DNA of 64,000 bases from assembly GCF_018812025.1 (NCBI RefSeq), contig NC_063052.1, forward strand, positions 29,395,193-29,459,192. The letters are read 5' to 3'. Source of the stretch: Megalobrama amblycephala (Eukaryota; Chordata; Actinopteri; Cypriniformes; Xenocyprididae). The position numbers and the translations under genes were made by a program. Shown in pieces: positions 36,868 to 48,341 of the stretch. The notes under the pieces were generated by a model. That model was given only the letters and a program-made list of their open reading frames with translations, made no database searches and was not told the DNA's origin. Numbering within the stretch: the first letter of the stretch is position 1; every line of letters starts with the position of its first letter.

Positions 36868-38646
36868 ATGTTTTCAGTGCTGAAATATGTTTTTACCCCT
36901 TTCGCAAGAAACGCTCTTGCAAAAATGCACTACAGTTCGGGGGTCAGCATTAGGCTTTTGCCCAGTTATAAGTGCTCTTTTGAAGACCCAGTGCAAGTGA
37001 CCGTGAGTGGCTTAAATCCACAACAGCGCGTGGATCTGCGCTCTAAAATCACCGATGAAAATGGACTTGTATTCAAAGCTTCGGCCGACCTACCAAGCTG
37101 ACGGCAGTGGTCAAGTTGACCTCAACCGCGACCCTTCTCTTGGTGGAAGCTTTACCGGAGTTGAACCAATGGGCTTATTCTGGGCACTAAAAGCAGACGT
37201 CGTAAGCTGCAAGTTTGCCCTAACAGACGTGACGCGCCCTGCTCTCGTTGACATTGAATGTGTCAGTGACGATAAAGTCATCGCCAAAGTAACAAACGAG
37301 AGACACTGCATGACCGATGGTGTACGGAGAATTCCTGTAACCGAAGGCAGGATCAGGGGAACTCTTTTTATGCCACCTGGTCAGTTATTTTAGTTGTATT
37401 AACTACAGCTAAAAGACTATTAAAGACTAGTTTGTAAGGCACTCCATATATCAGTGGTTCTCAAACAGGAGGCCGCAGGAATGACTGTAAATATTGAAAT
37501 TCATCTAACTCTAAATTATAATGCTAAAAATTGACTTTACAAGTCTTTGCTCATACTTATTCAACTGAGATGTGAAAGTTTTTGGCCATATTCAATCTGT
37601 TTTGTAGCAGCGCCTTGTGGTGAAAGCGGAAAAGTGCAGGGTAACACTATTTCAATCAAGCCTGTAAAATGTAGAGTTTTTAATGCTGCTGTTTTAATTT
37701 TTCAGGTAAAGGACCATTTCCTGGGATTTTGGATACATATGTGTTTAGAGGAGGTCCTTTTGAGTTGAGGGCAGCTCTGCTGGCAAAAAGAGGCTTTGCC
37801 GTTTTTGCTTTGGCTTTCCAAGGTTACCAAGATTTACCCAAAAGAGCTGACAGATTTCACCTCGAGTACTTTGAAGAAGGTATAGATTTCCTGCGACAAC
37901 AGCCAGAGGTTAGTGTGTATAGCCATTCATGTGCATTCATTATAAACTTGAGCATAATGAAGCTAATTACAATGGGAAATTTATGAGAATCACAAATTCA
38001 ATTCCAACATCTCTTTTTTTTTTTTTTTTTTTATTCAAAGGTCAAAGATCAAAAAATTGGTCTAGTGTCCATATCAAAGAGTGGAGATCTCGCTTTGTCA
38101 ATGGCAACATTCCTGCCTGGTATATCGGCCACCATTTGGATCAATGGATGCAATGCCAATACTTTGGTCCCGATCTACTACAAAGACATCTGTGTTCCAC
38201 CCCTCATGTTTGACGTTAAGAGATCAAAAATGACACCGTCAGGCCTTGTGGATATTGGGGATGCCATGAATGACCCAATGTCCAAAGAAGGCCTTCCTAG
38301 CGTTATTCCCATTGAGTGTGCCTCTGGTAACTTCATGTTTATAATGTCAGAAGCCGACAGGAATTGGCAAAGTGCCTATTATGCAAAACTTGCATGTGAC
38401 AGACTCAAAGCACACGGGAAACATAACTATGAGCTGGTGAGGTATGAAAAAGCGGGTCACTTTATTGAGGTGCCTTATATGCCCTTTTGTCTGGCTAATT
38501 ATCATGGTGCAGCTAACCAGGTGGTTTTCTTTGGTGGGGAACCTAAGGCTCATTCAGAAGCACAGTTGGACGCATGGGCGAGGATGGTGAATTTTTTCAA
38601 AAAACACTTAGCGGGTGTTGATCACAACTGCAGATCTATGCTGTAA
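36868..38646 (+). pseudogene. Acyl-CoA thioesterase / BAAT-family gene, copy A, frameshifted
   Basis: Exons 36868-37379, 37706-37908 and 38041-38646 are collinear with the copy B gene. Exon 1 is 512 bp instead of 511 because of one extra C at 37085-37086 (TCGGCCGACC versus TCGGCGACC). This shifts the frame and gives a stop at 37099-37101 after about 77 codons. The intron 1 donor also differs (G|GTCAGT versus G|GTGAGT in copy B). Exons 2 and 3 remain open, with the SISKSGD nucleophile region, EADRNW and GHFIEVPY, and encode almost the same residues as copy B. This could be a true pseudogene or a one-base assembly error; the second difference at the donor favours real decay. Upstream it carries the Tc1-like insertion. 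Confidence 0.85.
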
Positions 38647-38850
38647 GAAAAAGGGCATGTGCAGTACATAATAGTTATGACATCCAGTTATAATGTTGAC
38701 TTGCATTTCTAATGTAGTTATCAAGTATTAAAAAAATGGTCAAACTAGTGAAAATGGTTGATTTGCTTCTAAATCTACTGATGTTTATATCATTCATACA
38801 AAGTATGGAGAATTGTTTGTAAAATCAAACTATTTAGTATTTGTGTTTCA

Positions 38851-39245
38851 CTGTTCAAAAATTTGGGGTCAGTATAATTTTTTTCTCTTGTGCTTGCAAA
38901 GGCTACATTTATTTGATCAAAAACACAGTAAAAATTGTGAAATATTATCACAATTTAAAATAACAGTTTTCTATTTTAATAGATTTTAAAATGTAATTTA
39001 TTCCTGTGGTGAAATCATTCTCATATATGCTGATTTGGTGCTCAAGAAACATTTCTGATGTTGAATAGAGGAGAATCATGATGAGAAATGTTATCAATTC
39101 AGTTGAATGATAACCGTTATGCTGCTAGAGATATTTTGGAAACAACAACCTATTTTTGAAGAGCAGATTTTTTTTAAAAATGTAAGTATTTTATAATAAT
39201 GTAAAATTCTTTACTGTCACTATCAATTTAAAGCATCCTTGCTCA
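38851..39245 (+). repeat. Half-copy of the palindromic MITE downstream of the copy A gene
   Basis: Begins 'cactgttcaaaaatttgggg' and follows the left arm of the 61111-62042 element ('aaaaacacagtaaaaattgtg', 'cattctcatatatgctgatttg'). Its counterpart in copy B is at 43701-44096. Confidence 0.75.
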
Positions 39246-39473
39246 ATAAAAAAAAATCTAATGTACTCTCACTGCTGTGCCACATTTTTGCATTATAACA
39301 ACACTTATTTTAAATCATATTACACACTTTACTGCTGCTGTTTATCTGCATTCTCTATGTCAGTATCTCTACACTAGGTCTGTTTTATTGTATGGCCTCT
39401 GGTGCTTTTATTTCAAAGAGGGCATTGGCTACAAGCTAGTTACTGTATTCACCTTACACATACTGGAGTTTCC

Positions 39474-39479
39474 AATAAA
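39474..39479 (+). promoter_or_regulatory. Candidate poly(A) signal of the copy A gene
   Basis: AATAAA in 'ttccaataaagtacaatt', about 0.83 kb after the stop codon. The counterpart in copy B is near 44324. An earlier AATAAA is present near 39244. Confidence 0.45.
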
Positions 39480-39759
39480 GTACAATTAGATATCTTGAGA
39501 TGATGTCTGTTTTTTATTTGTTTAATTATTCTTAGTAATTATTTTATAACTTTTGGTTGATGTCTAATGCTGATTCTAAGAGGTGACCTCCCATCTGTGT
39601 CTGATTTGCATTATTTTGATTTAGATCTAAAGTGTTGGTCGATGGAATACTGATCAACATCCACAAATGGTTATTAGCAAGCCAATAATCCAAAATAATC
39701 GTTCTGTGCCACAACAACACTAAACATTACAGTATATTTAGCAATACTGTATGATTTAA

Positions 39760-39979
39760 GGGGATAGTTCACTCCTAAATGACAATTGTCATTCACTCCC
39801 AACTCTCAAGATGATTTTGAAGAGCGTCTCGACTGTTTTTTGTCCTTACAATGAAAGTCAAAGGAGTTTACAAAACATTTTTTTTTATGTTCCAGAGAAG
39901 AAATAGAGTCATGCAGGTTTAGAACAACATGATGGTGAGTTAATTTTGACAGAATTTTACTTTTTAGCTGAACTATCCC
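39760..39979. mobile_element. hAT-like MITE, copy A
   Basis: About 220 bp bounded by GGGATAGTTCA and TGAACTATCCC, with 'cattcactcc' and 'aacatgatggtgagttaatt' inside, typical of small hAT-derived elements in fish. It is duplicated with the segment (44612-44830). Confidence 0.8.
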
Positions 39980-41488
39980 TGTCAAGTTTATTGCAGTATA
40001 ATTGCCATGATTACACATATGCCAATACATGAAAGCCAAACTCACTGGATGAATGCTGAGGATCGGTTACTTTCAGATTTATCAACATGTTAAAAAAAAC
40101 AAAACATGAAATTTGATGAGATCTTCTCTGTGCAAATCTCCAGTGGTACTTATTGCAAATCATTTAGAGAGCACTATGATAAGGAAACACTCTAGTGGGC
40201 CTTGCTGTTTAACCCGGACTACTTCAGAGGAAGCTCAAGATTTCTCGCATGCTGATTAACTGGAAAAGGTTCATTTTATATTTATAGAGGAGCTGCACTA
40301 TAACATGACATTCCCATGAATTGATGATTGTGTTCTTGTGTGGGGATACAATATTAATATTAAAATATTTATTTGAAAATTAATATTGTCCAAAGTTAAA
40401 TAAAATAATGGTAATAACATGGAAAATCCTATGCAGTTTTGCAGAAACATTTGGTTACTGAAAATTATGTTGAATATATTTGAAGAATATTTTCCAGCCT
40501 ATTCCCCAGATAAAAACACCAAGAATTACTGATGTGGACGGCAGTATGAGCTCTACAACAAAGAAAATCTATATTATGGTAATGAATACAATAGATGAGG
40601 GTCAGTTGCTAGCTAACATGTTCTTGTTTTCTATAGGGCCTGTAGCATGTGAGCTACAGAGGTCTTTTGCTCTATTAATTAACATTTTATATAATGATTT
40701 ACTTGTCCTAAAATAGTCACTGGACAATGTTAGGATTTATTAGCTTAAGTAAAGTCCTTTATGTCTAAACGGCAGTAGATGCTATCTAGCAGATTGCAGT
40801 ATCCATAAATAACAATCACTTAAGGGAAATAAAATTTAAAGTCTTAAATCAGATTTGATTCAAATTGACAATTGAGGGTAAAAAAAAGACCTACTAAATG
40901 AGCCTACAAAAATATTTGTTATAATCTATCACAGATTATATCCTATTTAGTATAGAGAAAACTTTAATTTGATTTTGACTGATTTTAAATAGTTTATTGC
41001 CTTTTGCTGCTAAATCACAATGCTGGAGCTGCATGTTGTATGCAACATATGGGGGGAGGGGGTGCTTCACAATTCATAATAAAGATGATTTAATTTTATT
41101 TATATATTATTATAGTATTGTAGACTGAACAAAAAGTGAATATATGTGAAGTCTGCAAATTATGTAAATGGATTACTTATGTAGGTACCTTATTTTGCCC
41201 TTTTGTGTTTTTAAACTGTCCCTTATGGTCTTTTTTCTTTTCTACTATCATTGTGTCTTTGTTTTATTCGCAGTGTTTAAAAACTTGTTTAATGAAAATC
41301 AGTGTAAACTGGAAAAAATGACAAGTTTTGAGAATTACATGTCACTGGAAGAATGAAAAGATTGTCAAACAGACTGTTTTTATGTTTAGGTTTTTTGTTC
41401 TTATACAGTTTAATTGATGTAAAAAGAGGTCTAGAATTTTAATATTTGGATCTGTGAGTGTGTCAACTGGCAAGCATCAGGATCAGGA

Positions 41489-41489
<1 letters not shown>

Positions 41490-41526
<37 letters not shown>

Positions 41527-41537
41527 TATATACACAC

Positions 41538-41596
<59 letters not shown>

Positions 41597-41610
41597 TATA
41601 TATATTTTTT
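41490..41610. repeat. (TA)n(CA)n microsatellite upstream of the copy B gene
   Basis: TA repeat, then a long CA repeat and short TA repeat, followed by a T-run. It ends about 110 bp before the ATG of the copy B gene and has clearly diverged in type and length from copies A and C. Confidence 0.97.
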
Positions 41611-41718
41611 TTGCTCCAGTGTTGTTAATTTCGATCTCTTCCGGGTTTGGGACTAAAAAGAGACTCCGAACACCAGACGGCAGCAACAACACATTCTTGC
41701 AGTGAACACACAGGCGAC

Positions 41719-43496
41719 ATGTTTTCAGTGCTGAAATATGTATTTACCCCTCTCGCAAGAAACGCTCTTGCAAAAATGCACTACAGTTCGGGGGTCAGCA
41801 TTAGGCTTTTGCCCAGTTATAAGTGCTCTTTTGAAGACCCAGTGCAAGTGACCGTGAGTGGCTTAAATCCACAACAGCGCGTGGATCTGCGCTCTAAAAT
41901 CACCGATGAAAATGGACTTGTATTCAAAGCTTCGGCGACCTACCAAGCTGACGGCAGTGGTCAAGTTGACCTCAACCGCGACCCTTCTCTTGGTGGAAGC
42001 TTTACCGGAGTTGAACCAATGGGCTTATTCTGGGCACTAAAAGCAGACGTCGTAAGCTGCAAGTTTGCCCTAACAGACGTGACGCGCCCTGCTCTCGTTG
42101 ATATTGAATGTGTCAGTGACGATAAAGTCATCGCCAAAGTAACAAACGAGAGACACTGCATGACCGATGGTGTACGGAGAATTCCTGTAACCGAAGGCAG
42201 GATCAGGGGAACTCTTTTTATGCCACCTGGTGAGTTCTTTTAGTTGTTTTAACTACAGCTAAAAGACTATTAAAGACTAGTTTGTAAGGCACTCCATATA
42301 TCAGTGGTTCTCAAACAGGAGGCCGCAGGATGACTGTAAATATTGAAATTCATCTAACTCTAAATTATAATGCTAAAAATCGACTTCTACAAGTCTTTGC
42401 TCATACTTAGTCAACTGAGATGTGAAAGTTTTTGGCCATATTCAATCTGTTTTGTAGCAGCACCTTGTGGTGAAAACGGAAAAGTGCAGGGTAACACTAT
42501 TTCAATCAAGCCTGTAAAATGTAGAGTTTTTAATGCTGCTGTTTTAATTTTTCAGGTAAAGGACCATTTCCTGGGATTTTGGATACATATGTGTTTAGAG
42601 GAGGTCCTTTTGAGTTGAGGGCAGCTCTGCTGGCAAAAAGAGGCTTTGCCGTTTTTGCTTTGGCTTTCCAAGGTTACCAAGATTTACCCAAAAGAGCTGA
42701 CAGATTTCACCTCGAGTACTTTGAAGAAGGTATAGATTTCCTGCGACAACAGCCAGAGGTTAGTGTGTATAGCCATTCATGTGCATTCATTATAAACTTG
42801 AGCATAATGAAGCTAATTACAATGGGAAATTTATGAGAATCACAAATTCAATTCCAACATCTCTTTTTTTTTTTTTTTTTTTATTCAAAGGTCAAAGATC
42901 AAAAAATTGGTCTAGTGTCCATATCAAAGAGTGGAGATCTCGCTTTGTCAATGGCAACATTCCTGCCTGGTATATCGGCCACCATTTGGATCAATGGATG
43001 CAATGCCAATACTTTGGTCCCGATCTACTACAAAGACATCTGTGTTCCACCCCTCATGTTTGACGTTAAGAGATCAAAAATGACACCGTCAGGCTTTGTG
43101 GATATTGGGGATGCCATGAATGACCCAATGTCCAAAGAAGGCCTTCCTAGCGTTATTCCCATTGAGTGTGCCTCTGGTAACTTCATGTTTATAATGTCAG
43201 AAGCCGACAGGAATTGGCAAAGTGCCTATTATGCAAAACTTGCATGTGACAGACTCAAAGCACACGGGAAACATAACTATGAGCTGGTGAGGTATGAAAA
43301 AGCGGGTCACTTTATTGAGGTGCCTTATATGCCCTTTTGTCTGGCTAATTATCATGGTGCAGCTAACCAGGTGGTTTTCTTTGGTGGGGAACCTAAGGCT
43401 CATTCAGAAGCACAGTTGGACGCATGGGCGAGGATGGTGAATTTTTTCAAAAAACACTTAGCGGCTGCTGAGCACAACTGCAGATCTATGCTGTAA
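41719..43496 (+). CDS. Acyl-CoA thioesterase / bile-acid-CoA:amino acid N-acyltransferase family protein, 439 aa, copy B
   Basis: Three exons, 41719-42229, 42556-42758 and 42891-43496, join in one frame (1320 nt) with GT-AG borders. N-terminal thioesterase/BAAT domain: LGGSFTGVEPMGLFWAL. C-terminal alpha/beta-hydrolase domain: FPGILDTYVFRGG, GFAVFALAFQGYQDLP, the nucleophile region GLVSISKSGDLALSM, then EADRNW and GHFIEVPY, which supply the likely Ser-Asp-His triad. Serine at the nucleophile position points to CoA-ester hydrolysis as in ACOTs; BAAT uses cysteine there. The flanking glycines of the usual GxSxG are serine here (SISKS). The first ~25 residues are basic and free of acidic residues, like a mitochondrial presequence, while the C-terminus is SML, a possible weak peroxisomal signal. 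An upstream in-frame ATG at 41647 exists; 41719 is preferred because copy A shares that ATG. The exact paralogue is not decided. Confidence 0.9.
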
Positions 43497-43700
43497 GAAA
43501 AAGGGCATGTGCAGTACATAATAGTTATGACATCCAGTTATAATGTTGACTTGCATTTTTAATGTAGTTATCAAGTATTAAAAAAATGGTCAAACTAGTG
43601 AAAATGGTTGATTTGCTTCTAAATCTACTGATGTTTATATCATTCATACAAAGTATGGAGAATTGTTTGTAAAATCAAACTATTTAGTATTTGTGTTTCA

Positions 43701-44096
43701 CTGTTCAAAAATTTGGGGTCAGTATAATTTTTTTCTCTTGTGCTTGCAAAGGCTACATTTATTTGATCAAAAACACAGTAAAAATTGTGAAATATTATCA
43801 CAATTTAAAATAACAGTTTTCTATTTTAATAGATTTTAAAATGTAATTTATTCCTGTGGTGAAATCATTCTCATATATGCTGATTTGGTGCTCGAGAAAC
43901 ATTTCTGATGTTGAATAGAGGAGAATCATGATGAGAAATGTTATCAATTCAGTTGAATGAAAACCGTTATGCTGCTAGAGATATTTTGGAAACAACAACC
44001 TATTTTTGAAGAGCAGATTTTTTTTTAAAATGTAAGTATTTTATAATAATGTAAAATTCTTTACTGTCACTATCAATTTAAAGCATCCTTGCTCAA
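43701..44096 (+). repeat. Half-copy of the palindromic MITE downstream of the copy B gene
   Basis: Collinear duplicate of 38851-39245. Confidence 0.75.
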
Positions 44097-44611
44097 TAAA
44101 AAAAAAATCTAATGTACTCTCACTGCTGTGCCACATTTTTGCACTATAACAACACTTATTTTAAATCATATTACACACTTTACTGCTGCTGTTTATCTGC
44201 ATTCTCTATGTCAGTATCTCTACACTAGGTCTGTTTTATTGTATAGCCTCTGGTGCTTTTATTTCAAAGAGGGCATTGGCTACAAGCAAGTTACTGTATT
44301 CACCTTACACATACTGGAGCTTCCAATAAAGTACAATTAGATATCTTGAGATGATGTCTGTTTTTTATTTGTATAATTATTCTTAGTAATTATTTTATAA
44401 CTTTTGGTTGATGTCTAATGCTGATTCTAAGAGGTGACCTCCCATCTGTGTCTGATTTGCATTATTTTGATTTAGATCTAAAGTGTTGGTCGATGGAATA
44501 CTGATCAACATCCACAAATGGTTATTAGCAAGCAAATAATCCAAAATAATCGTTCTGTGCCACAACAACACTAAACATTACAGTATATTTAGCAATACTG
44601 TATGATTTAAG

Positions 44612-44830
44612 GGGATAGTTCACTCCTAAATGACAATTGTCATTCACTCCCAACCCTCAAGATGATTTTGAAGAGCGTCTCGACTGTTTTTTGTCCTTAC
44701 AATGAAAGTCAAAGGAGTTTACAAAACTTTTTTTTTTATGTTCCAGAGAAGAAATAAAGTCATGCAGGTTTAAAACAACATGATGGTGAGTTAATTTTGA
44801 CAGAATTTTACTTTTTAGCTGAACTATCCC
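44612..44830. mobile_element. hAT-like MITE, copy B
   Basis: Duplicate of 39760-39979, with the same GGGATAGTTCA / TGAACTATCCC ends. It was therefore present before the segment was duplicated. Confidence 0.8.
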
Positions 44831-45045
44831 TGTCAAGTTTATTGCAGTATAATTGCCATGATTACACATATGCCAATACATGAAAGCCAAACTCACTGGA
44901 TGAATGCTGAGGATCGGTTACTTTCAGATTTATCAACATGTTAAAAAAAACAAAACATGAAATTTGATGAGATTTTCTCTGTGCAAATCTCCAGTGGTAC
45001 TTACTGCAAATCATTTAGAGAGCACTATGATAAGGAAACACTCTA

Positions 45046-46353
45046 GTGGGCCTTGTTGTTTAACCCGGACTACTTCAGAGGAAGCTCAAGATTTCTCGCA
45101 TACTGATTATAAATATAAAATGAACCTTTTCCAGTTAGAGGAGCTGCACTATAACATGACATTCCCATGAATTGATGATTGTGTTCTTGTGTGGGGATAC
45201 AATATTAATATTAAAATATTTATTTGAAAATTAATATTGTCCAAAGTTAAATAAAATAATGGTAATAACATGGAAAATCCTATGCAGTTTTGCAGAAACA
45301 TTTGGTTACTGAAAATTATGTTGAATATATTTGAAGAATATTTTCCAGCCTCTTCCCCAGATAAAAACACCGAGAATTACTGATGTGGACGGCAGTATGA
45401 GCTCTACAACAAAGAAAATCTATATTATGGTAATGAATACAATAGATGAGGGTCGGTTGCTAGCTAACATGTTCTTGTTTTCTATAGGGCCTGTAGCATG
45501 TGAGCTACAGAGGTCTTTTGCTCTATTAATTAACATTTTATATAATGATTTACTTGTCCTAAAATAGTCACTGGACAATGTTAGGATTTATTAGCTTAAG
45601 TAAAGTCCTTTATGTCTAAACAGCAGTAGATGCTATCTAGTACTGAGAATAATATAGCAGATTGCAGTATCCATAAATAACAATCACTTAAGGGAAATAA
45701 AATTTAAAGTCTTAAATCAGATTTGATTCAAATTGACAATTGAGGGTAAAAAAAAGACCTACTAAATGAGCCTACAAAAATATTTGTTATAATCTATCAC
45801 AGATTATATCCTATTTAGTATAGAGAAAACTTTAATTTGATTTTGACTGATTTTAAATAGTTTATTGCCTTTTGCTGCTAAATCACAATGCTGGAGCTGC
45901 ATGTTGTATGCAACATATGGGGGGAGGAGGTGCTTCACAATTTAAATTAAAGATGATTTTATTTTATTTATATATTATTATGCTATTTTAGACTGAATAA
46001 AAAGTGAATATATGTGAAGTCTGCAAATTATGTATATGGATTACTTATGTAGGTACCTTATTTTGCCCTTTTGTGTTTTTAAACTGTCCCTTATGTTCTT
46101 TTTTCTTTTCTACTATCATTTTCTATTTGTTTTATTCACAGTGTTTAAAAACTTGTTTAATTAAAATCAATGTAAACTGGAAAAAATGACAAGTATTGAG
46201 AATTACATGTCACTGGAAAAATGAAAAGATTGTCAAACAGACTGTTTTTATGTTTAGGTTTTTATTCTTATACAGTTTAATTGATGTAAAAAGAGGTCTA
46301 GAATTGTAATATTTGGATCTGCGAGCGTGTCAACTGGCAAGCATCAGATTTAA

Positions 46354-46391
<38 letters not shown>
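45046..46391 (+). repeat. Segmental tandem duplication, copy C, truncated before the gene
   Basis: Collinear with copy B for about 1.3 kb, then stops in the (TA)n/T-run (about 46352-46391) that in copies A and B precedes the gene. The gene-containing part is absent and the Helentron-like array begins instead. A 30 bp stretch (45108-45137) is inverted relative to copies A and B. No Tc1 insertion. Confidence 0.92.
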
Positions 46392-46657
46392 AGGGCCCAA
46401 GCGAAAATTCGCGCAGGGCCCTCTTGTTTTTCTAAGGATTATTATTAGGGCCCAAGCGAAAATTCGCGCAGGGCCCTCTTGTTCTTCTAAGGATTATTAT
46501 TAGGGCCCAAGCGAAAATTCGCGCAGGGCCCTCTTGTTCTTCTAAGGATTATTAGGGCCCAAGCGAAAATTCGCGCAGGGCCCTCTTGTTCTTCTAAGGA
46601 TTATTAGGGCCCAAGCGAAAATTCGCGCAGGGCCCTCTTGTTCTTCTAAGGATTATT
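46392..46657 (+). repeat. Five stacked 5' ends of the family 2 element
   Basis: Five tandem units start at 46392, 46447, 46502, 46554 and 46606 (periods 55, 55, 52, 52). Each reads AGGGCCCAAGCGAAAATTCG, then CGCAGGGCCCTCTTGTT, then a short ATT run. The last is continuous with array unit 1, so four heads are orphaned. The first has TTTTTC where the others have TTCTTC. Confidence 0.9.
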
Positions 46658-46659
46658 AT

Positions 46660-46693
<34 letters not shown>

Positions 46694-48341
46694 CCGTCTT
46701 CCGGGGCTTTTTGGGGGCCTTAACATGCTCAAAAACTCTTGAAAATTGGCACACACATTGGAATCCGCGGCCATTAGGACGCCGGAGAGGCTGGTACCCG
46801 GGCGTGGCAGGGGGGCTCGACAGCGCCCCCTTGAAAAAAGTCTGAAAATTTGGTCCATATATTAAACACGCTTGCACGTATTAGTATGAAACTCAGTACA
46901 CATATAGACCTCATCGGGCCGAACAACTTTCGTGCTCTAAGTTAAACACCACGCCAACAGGAAGTCAGCTATTAAGGGTTGTTTGAAAAACGCATGCTCT
47001 GGAATTTGATATACTCCTCCTAGACGATTAATCCGATCGCCACCAAACTCGGTCAGCATGAAGTCAAGACACTGATGATTAAAAATTGCCAGGGGATTTT
47101 TGATATCTCGAACGGTTTGGCCGTGGCGAGGCAACGAATTTATGGCGAGAAAAAGGAAACAGGAAATGTGTTATAACGTCTGCATACATATATTGATCTT
47201 TATGAAACTTCACGAGTGTGTTCGTTATAGGAGTCTGATCACATGGATGTGACTATTGTGAGTCAAAGTTATAGCGCCACCAACTGGCAGCAGGAAGTGT
47301 ATCACTTTTTGAAATGTTTTGAGATCACCCTCTTATTTTTACCTGATTTGCTTCAAACTTCATCAGTGTAATGTCAATACACAGCAGATGTAGACCTATG
47401 ACAGGATTTTTGATATTTGAAATATTGTTGCCATGGCAACAGGTCAAACTGTAATAATATTCTTGAGTGTTTTTGAGGCTCTTAACATGCTTCAAATTGC
47501 ATGAAACTCGACACACACATCAATATTGTCAACCAGTAGACATGGACAAAGCCATAGAAATGGGCGTGGTGGAGGGGCTCAGTAGCGCCACCTTTTGACA
47601 AAAGTGGGGGGGTTAGTTTTTCCTACAATCACCAAACTCGGTACACATATTGTTCTCATCAAGCCGGACAATTTTCTAATTTACATTCATTAGCTCCGAC
47701 CAACAGGAAGTCAGCTATTTTGGTTTGAATGTTAATTTTTTGAAAAAACAGGCTATGAATTTTATACTACTGCTCCTACAGGGTTTATCCAATTTACACC
47801 AAACTTTTTTTAACTTGTTGCTAACACATTGAAGTTGTTTAATTGCAAACGGATTTTGGATATCTCAAACGGTTTGGCCGTGGCGAGGCAACGAATTTAT
47901 GGCAAGAAAAGGGAAACAAAGTGTTATAACTTCTGCATACATTAATTGATTTTGATGAAACTTCGGCTTAGTCTTCGTTGTACAAGGCTGATCACATGGA
48001 TGTGACTATTGTGATTCAAAGTAATAGCGCCACCAACTGGAAGCAGAAAATGTGTCACTTTCAGCATACATTGAGATCACCCTCTTATTTTTACCTGATT
48101 TGCTTCAAAATTCATCAGAATAATGTTAAAACTTGGCACATGTAATCCTTTGAAAATGGGCAGGGAGGAGGGGCTCTATAGTGGCACCTTGTAGTGCAGT
48201 AAATGTGGAGTGAATTTGACATAGTCCTTTGATGTTTAACCGTTTTAAGTGCCTATTGCCCGCTGTGCACAGTTGCCCTGAAGCCACCGGGGTGGCGGTG
48301 CCACCGGGCTTGGGCCCGCCATCGCTGCTCGCAGCTATATT
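46606..48341 (+). mobile_element. Family 2 array unit 1 (with its own 5' end)
   Basis: 1736 bp. 5' motif, T-rich microsatellite, body, inverted 5' motif near the 3' end (GCTTGGGCCC), hairpin GCTGC-TC-GCAGC and TATATT. The small minus-strand ORFs recur in every unit and are repeat sequence, not genes. Confidence 0.8.

Larger units (their letters stand above)
33759..40194 (+). repeat. Segmental tandem duplication, copy A
   Basis: Begins GTGGGCCTTGCTG after the gap. It is collinear with copy B apart from the 1577 bp Tc1-like insertion at 34542-36118. Without it the length is about 4.86 kb, against 4851 bp for copy B. It holds the frameshifted thioesterase-like gene. The part before the gene (33759-36650) shows no recognised gene apart from the Tc1 element. 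Confidence 0.93.
40195..45045 (+). repeat. Segmental tandem duplication, copy B (4851 bp)
   Basis: From GTGGGCCTTGCTG to the next GTGGGCCTTG at 45046. Highly similar to copy A along its length. Contains the intact gene. The part before the gene (40195-41480) has no recognised coding sequence; a 78-codon ORF at 40480-40716 is similar in all three copies but unsupported. Confidence 0.95.

Noticed and set aside
40480..40716. 78-codon ORF conserved in copies A, B and C (34098-34280, 40480-40716, 45331-45567)
   Set aside because: The copies are so similar overall that an open frame in all three is no evidence of selection. No family is recognised, although an acceptor-like site precedes it.
46392..46657. 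Short direct repeats as a CRISPR-like array
   Set aside because: There are no unique spacers. The repeats are 5' ends of a eukaryotic mobile element, contiguous with its full units.
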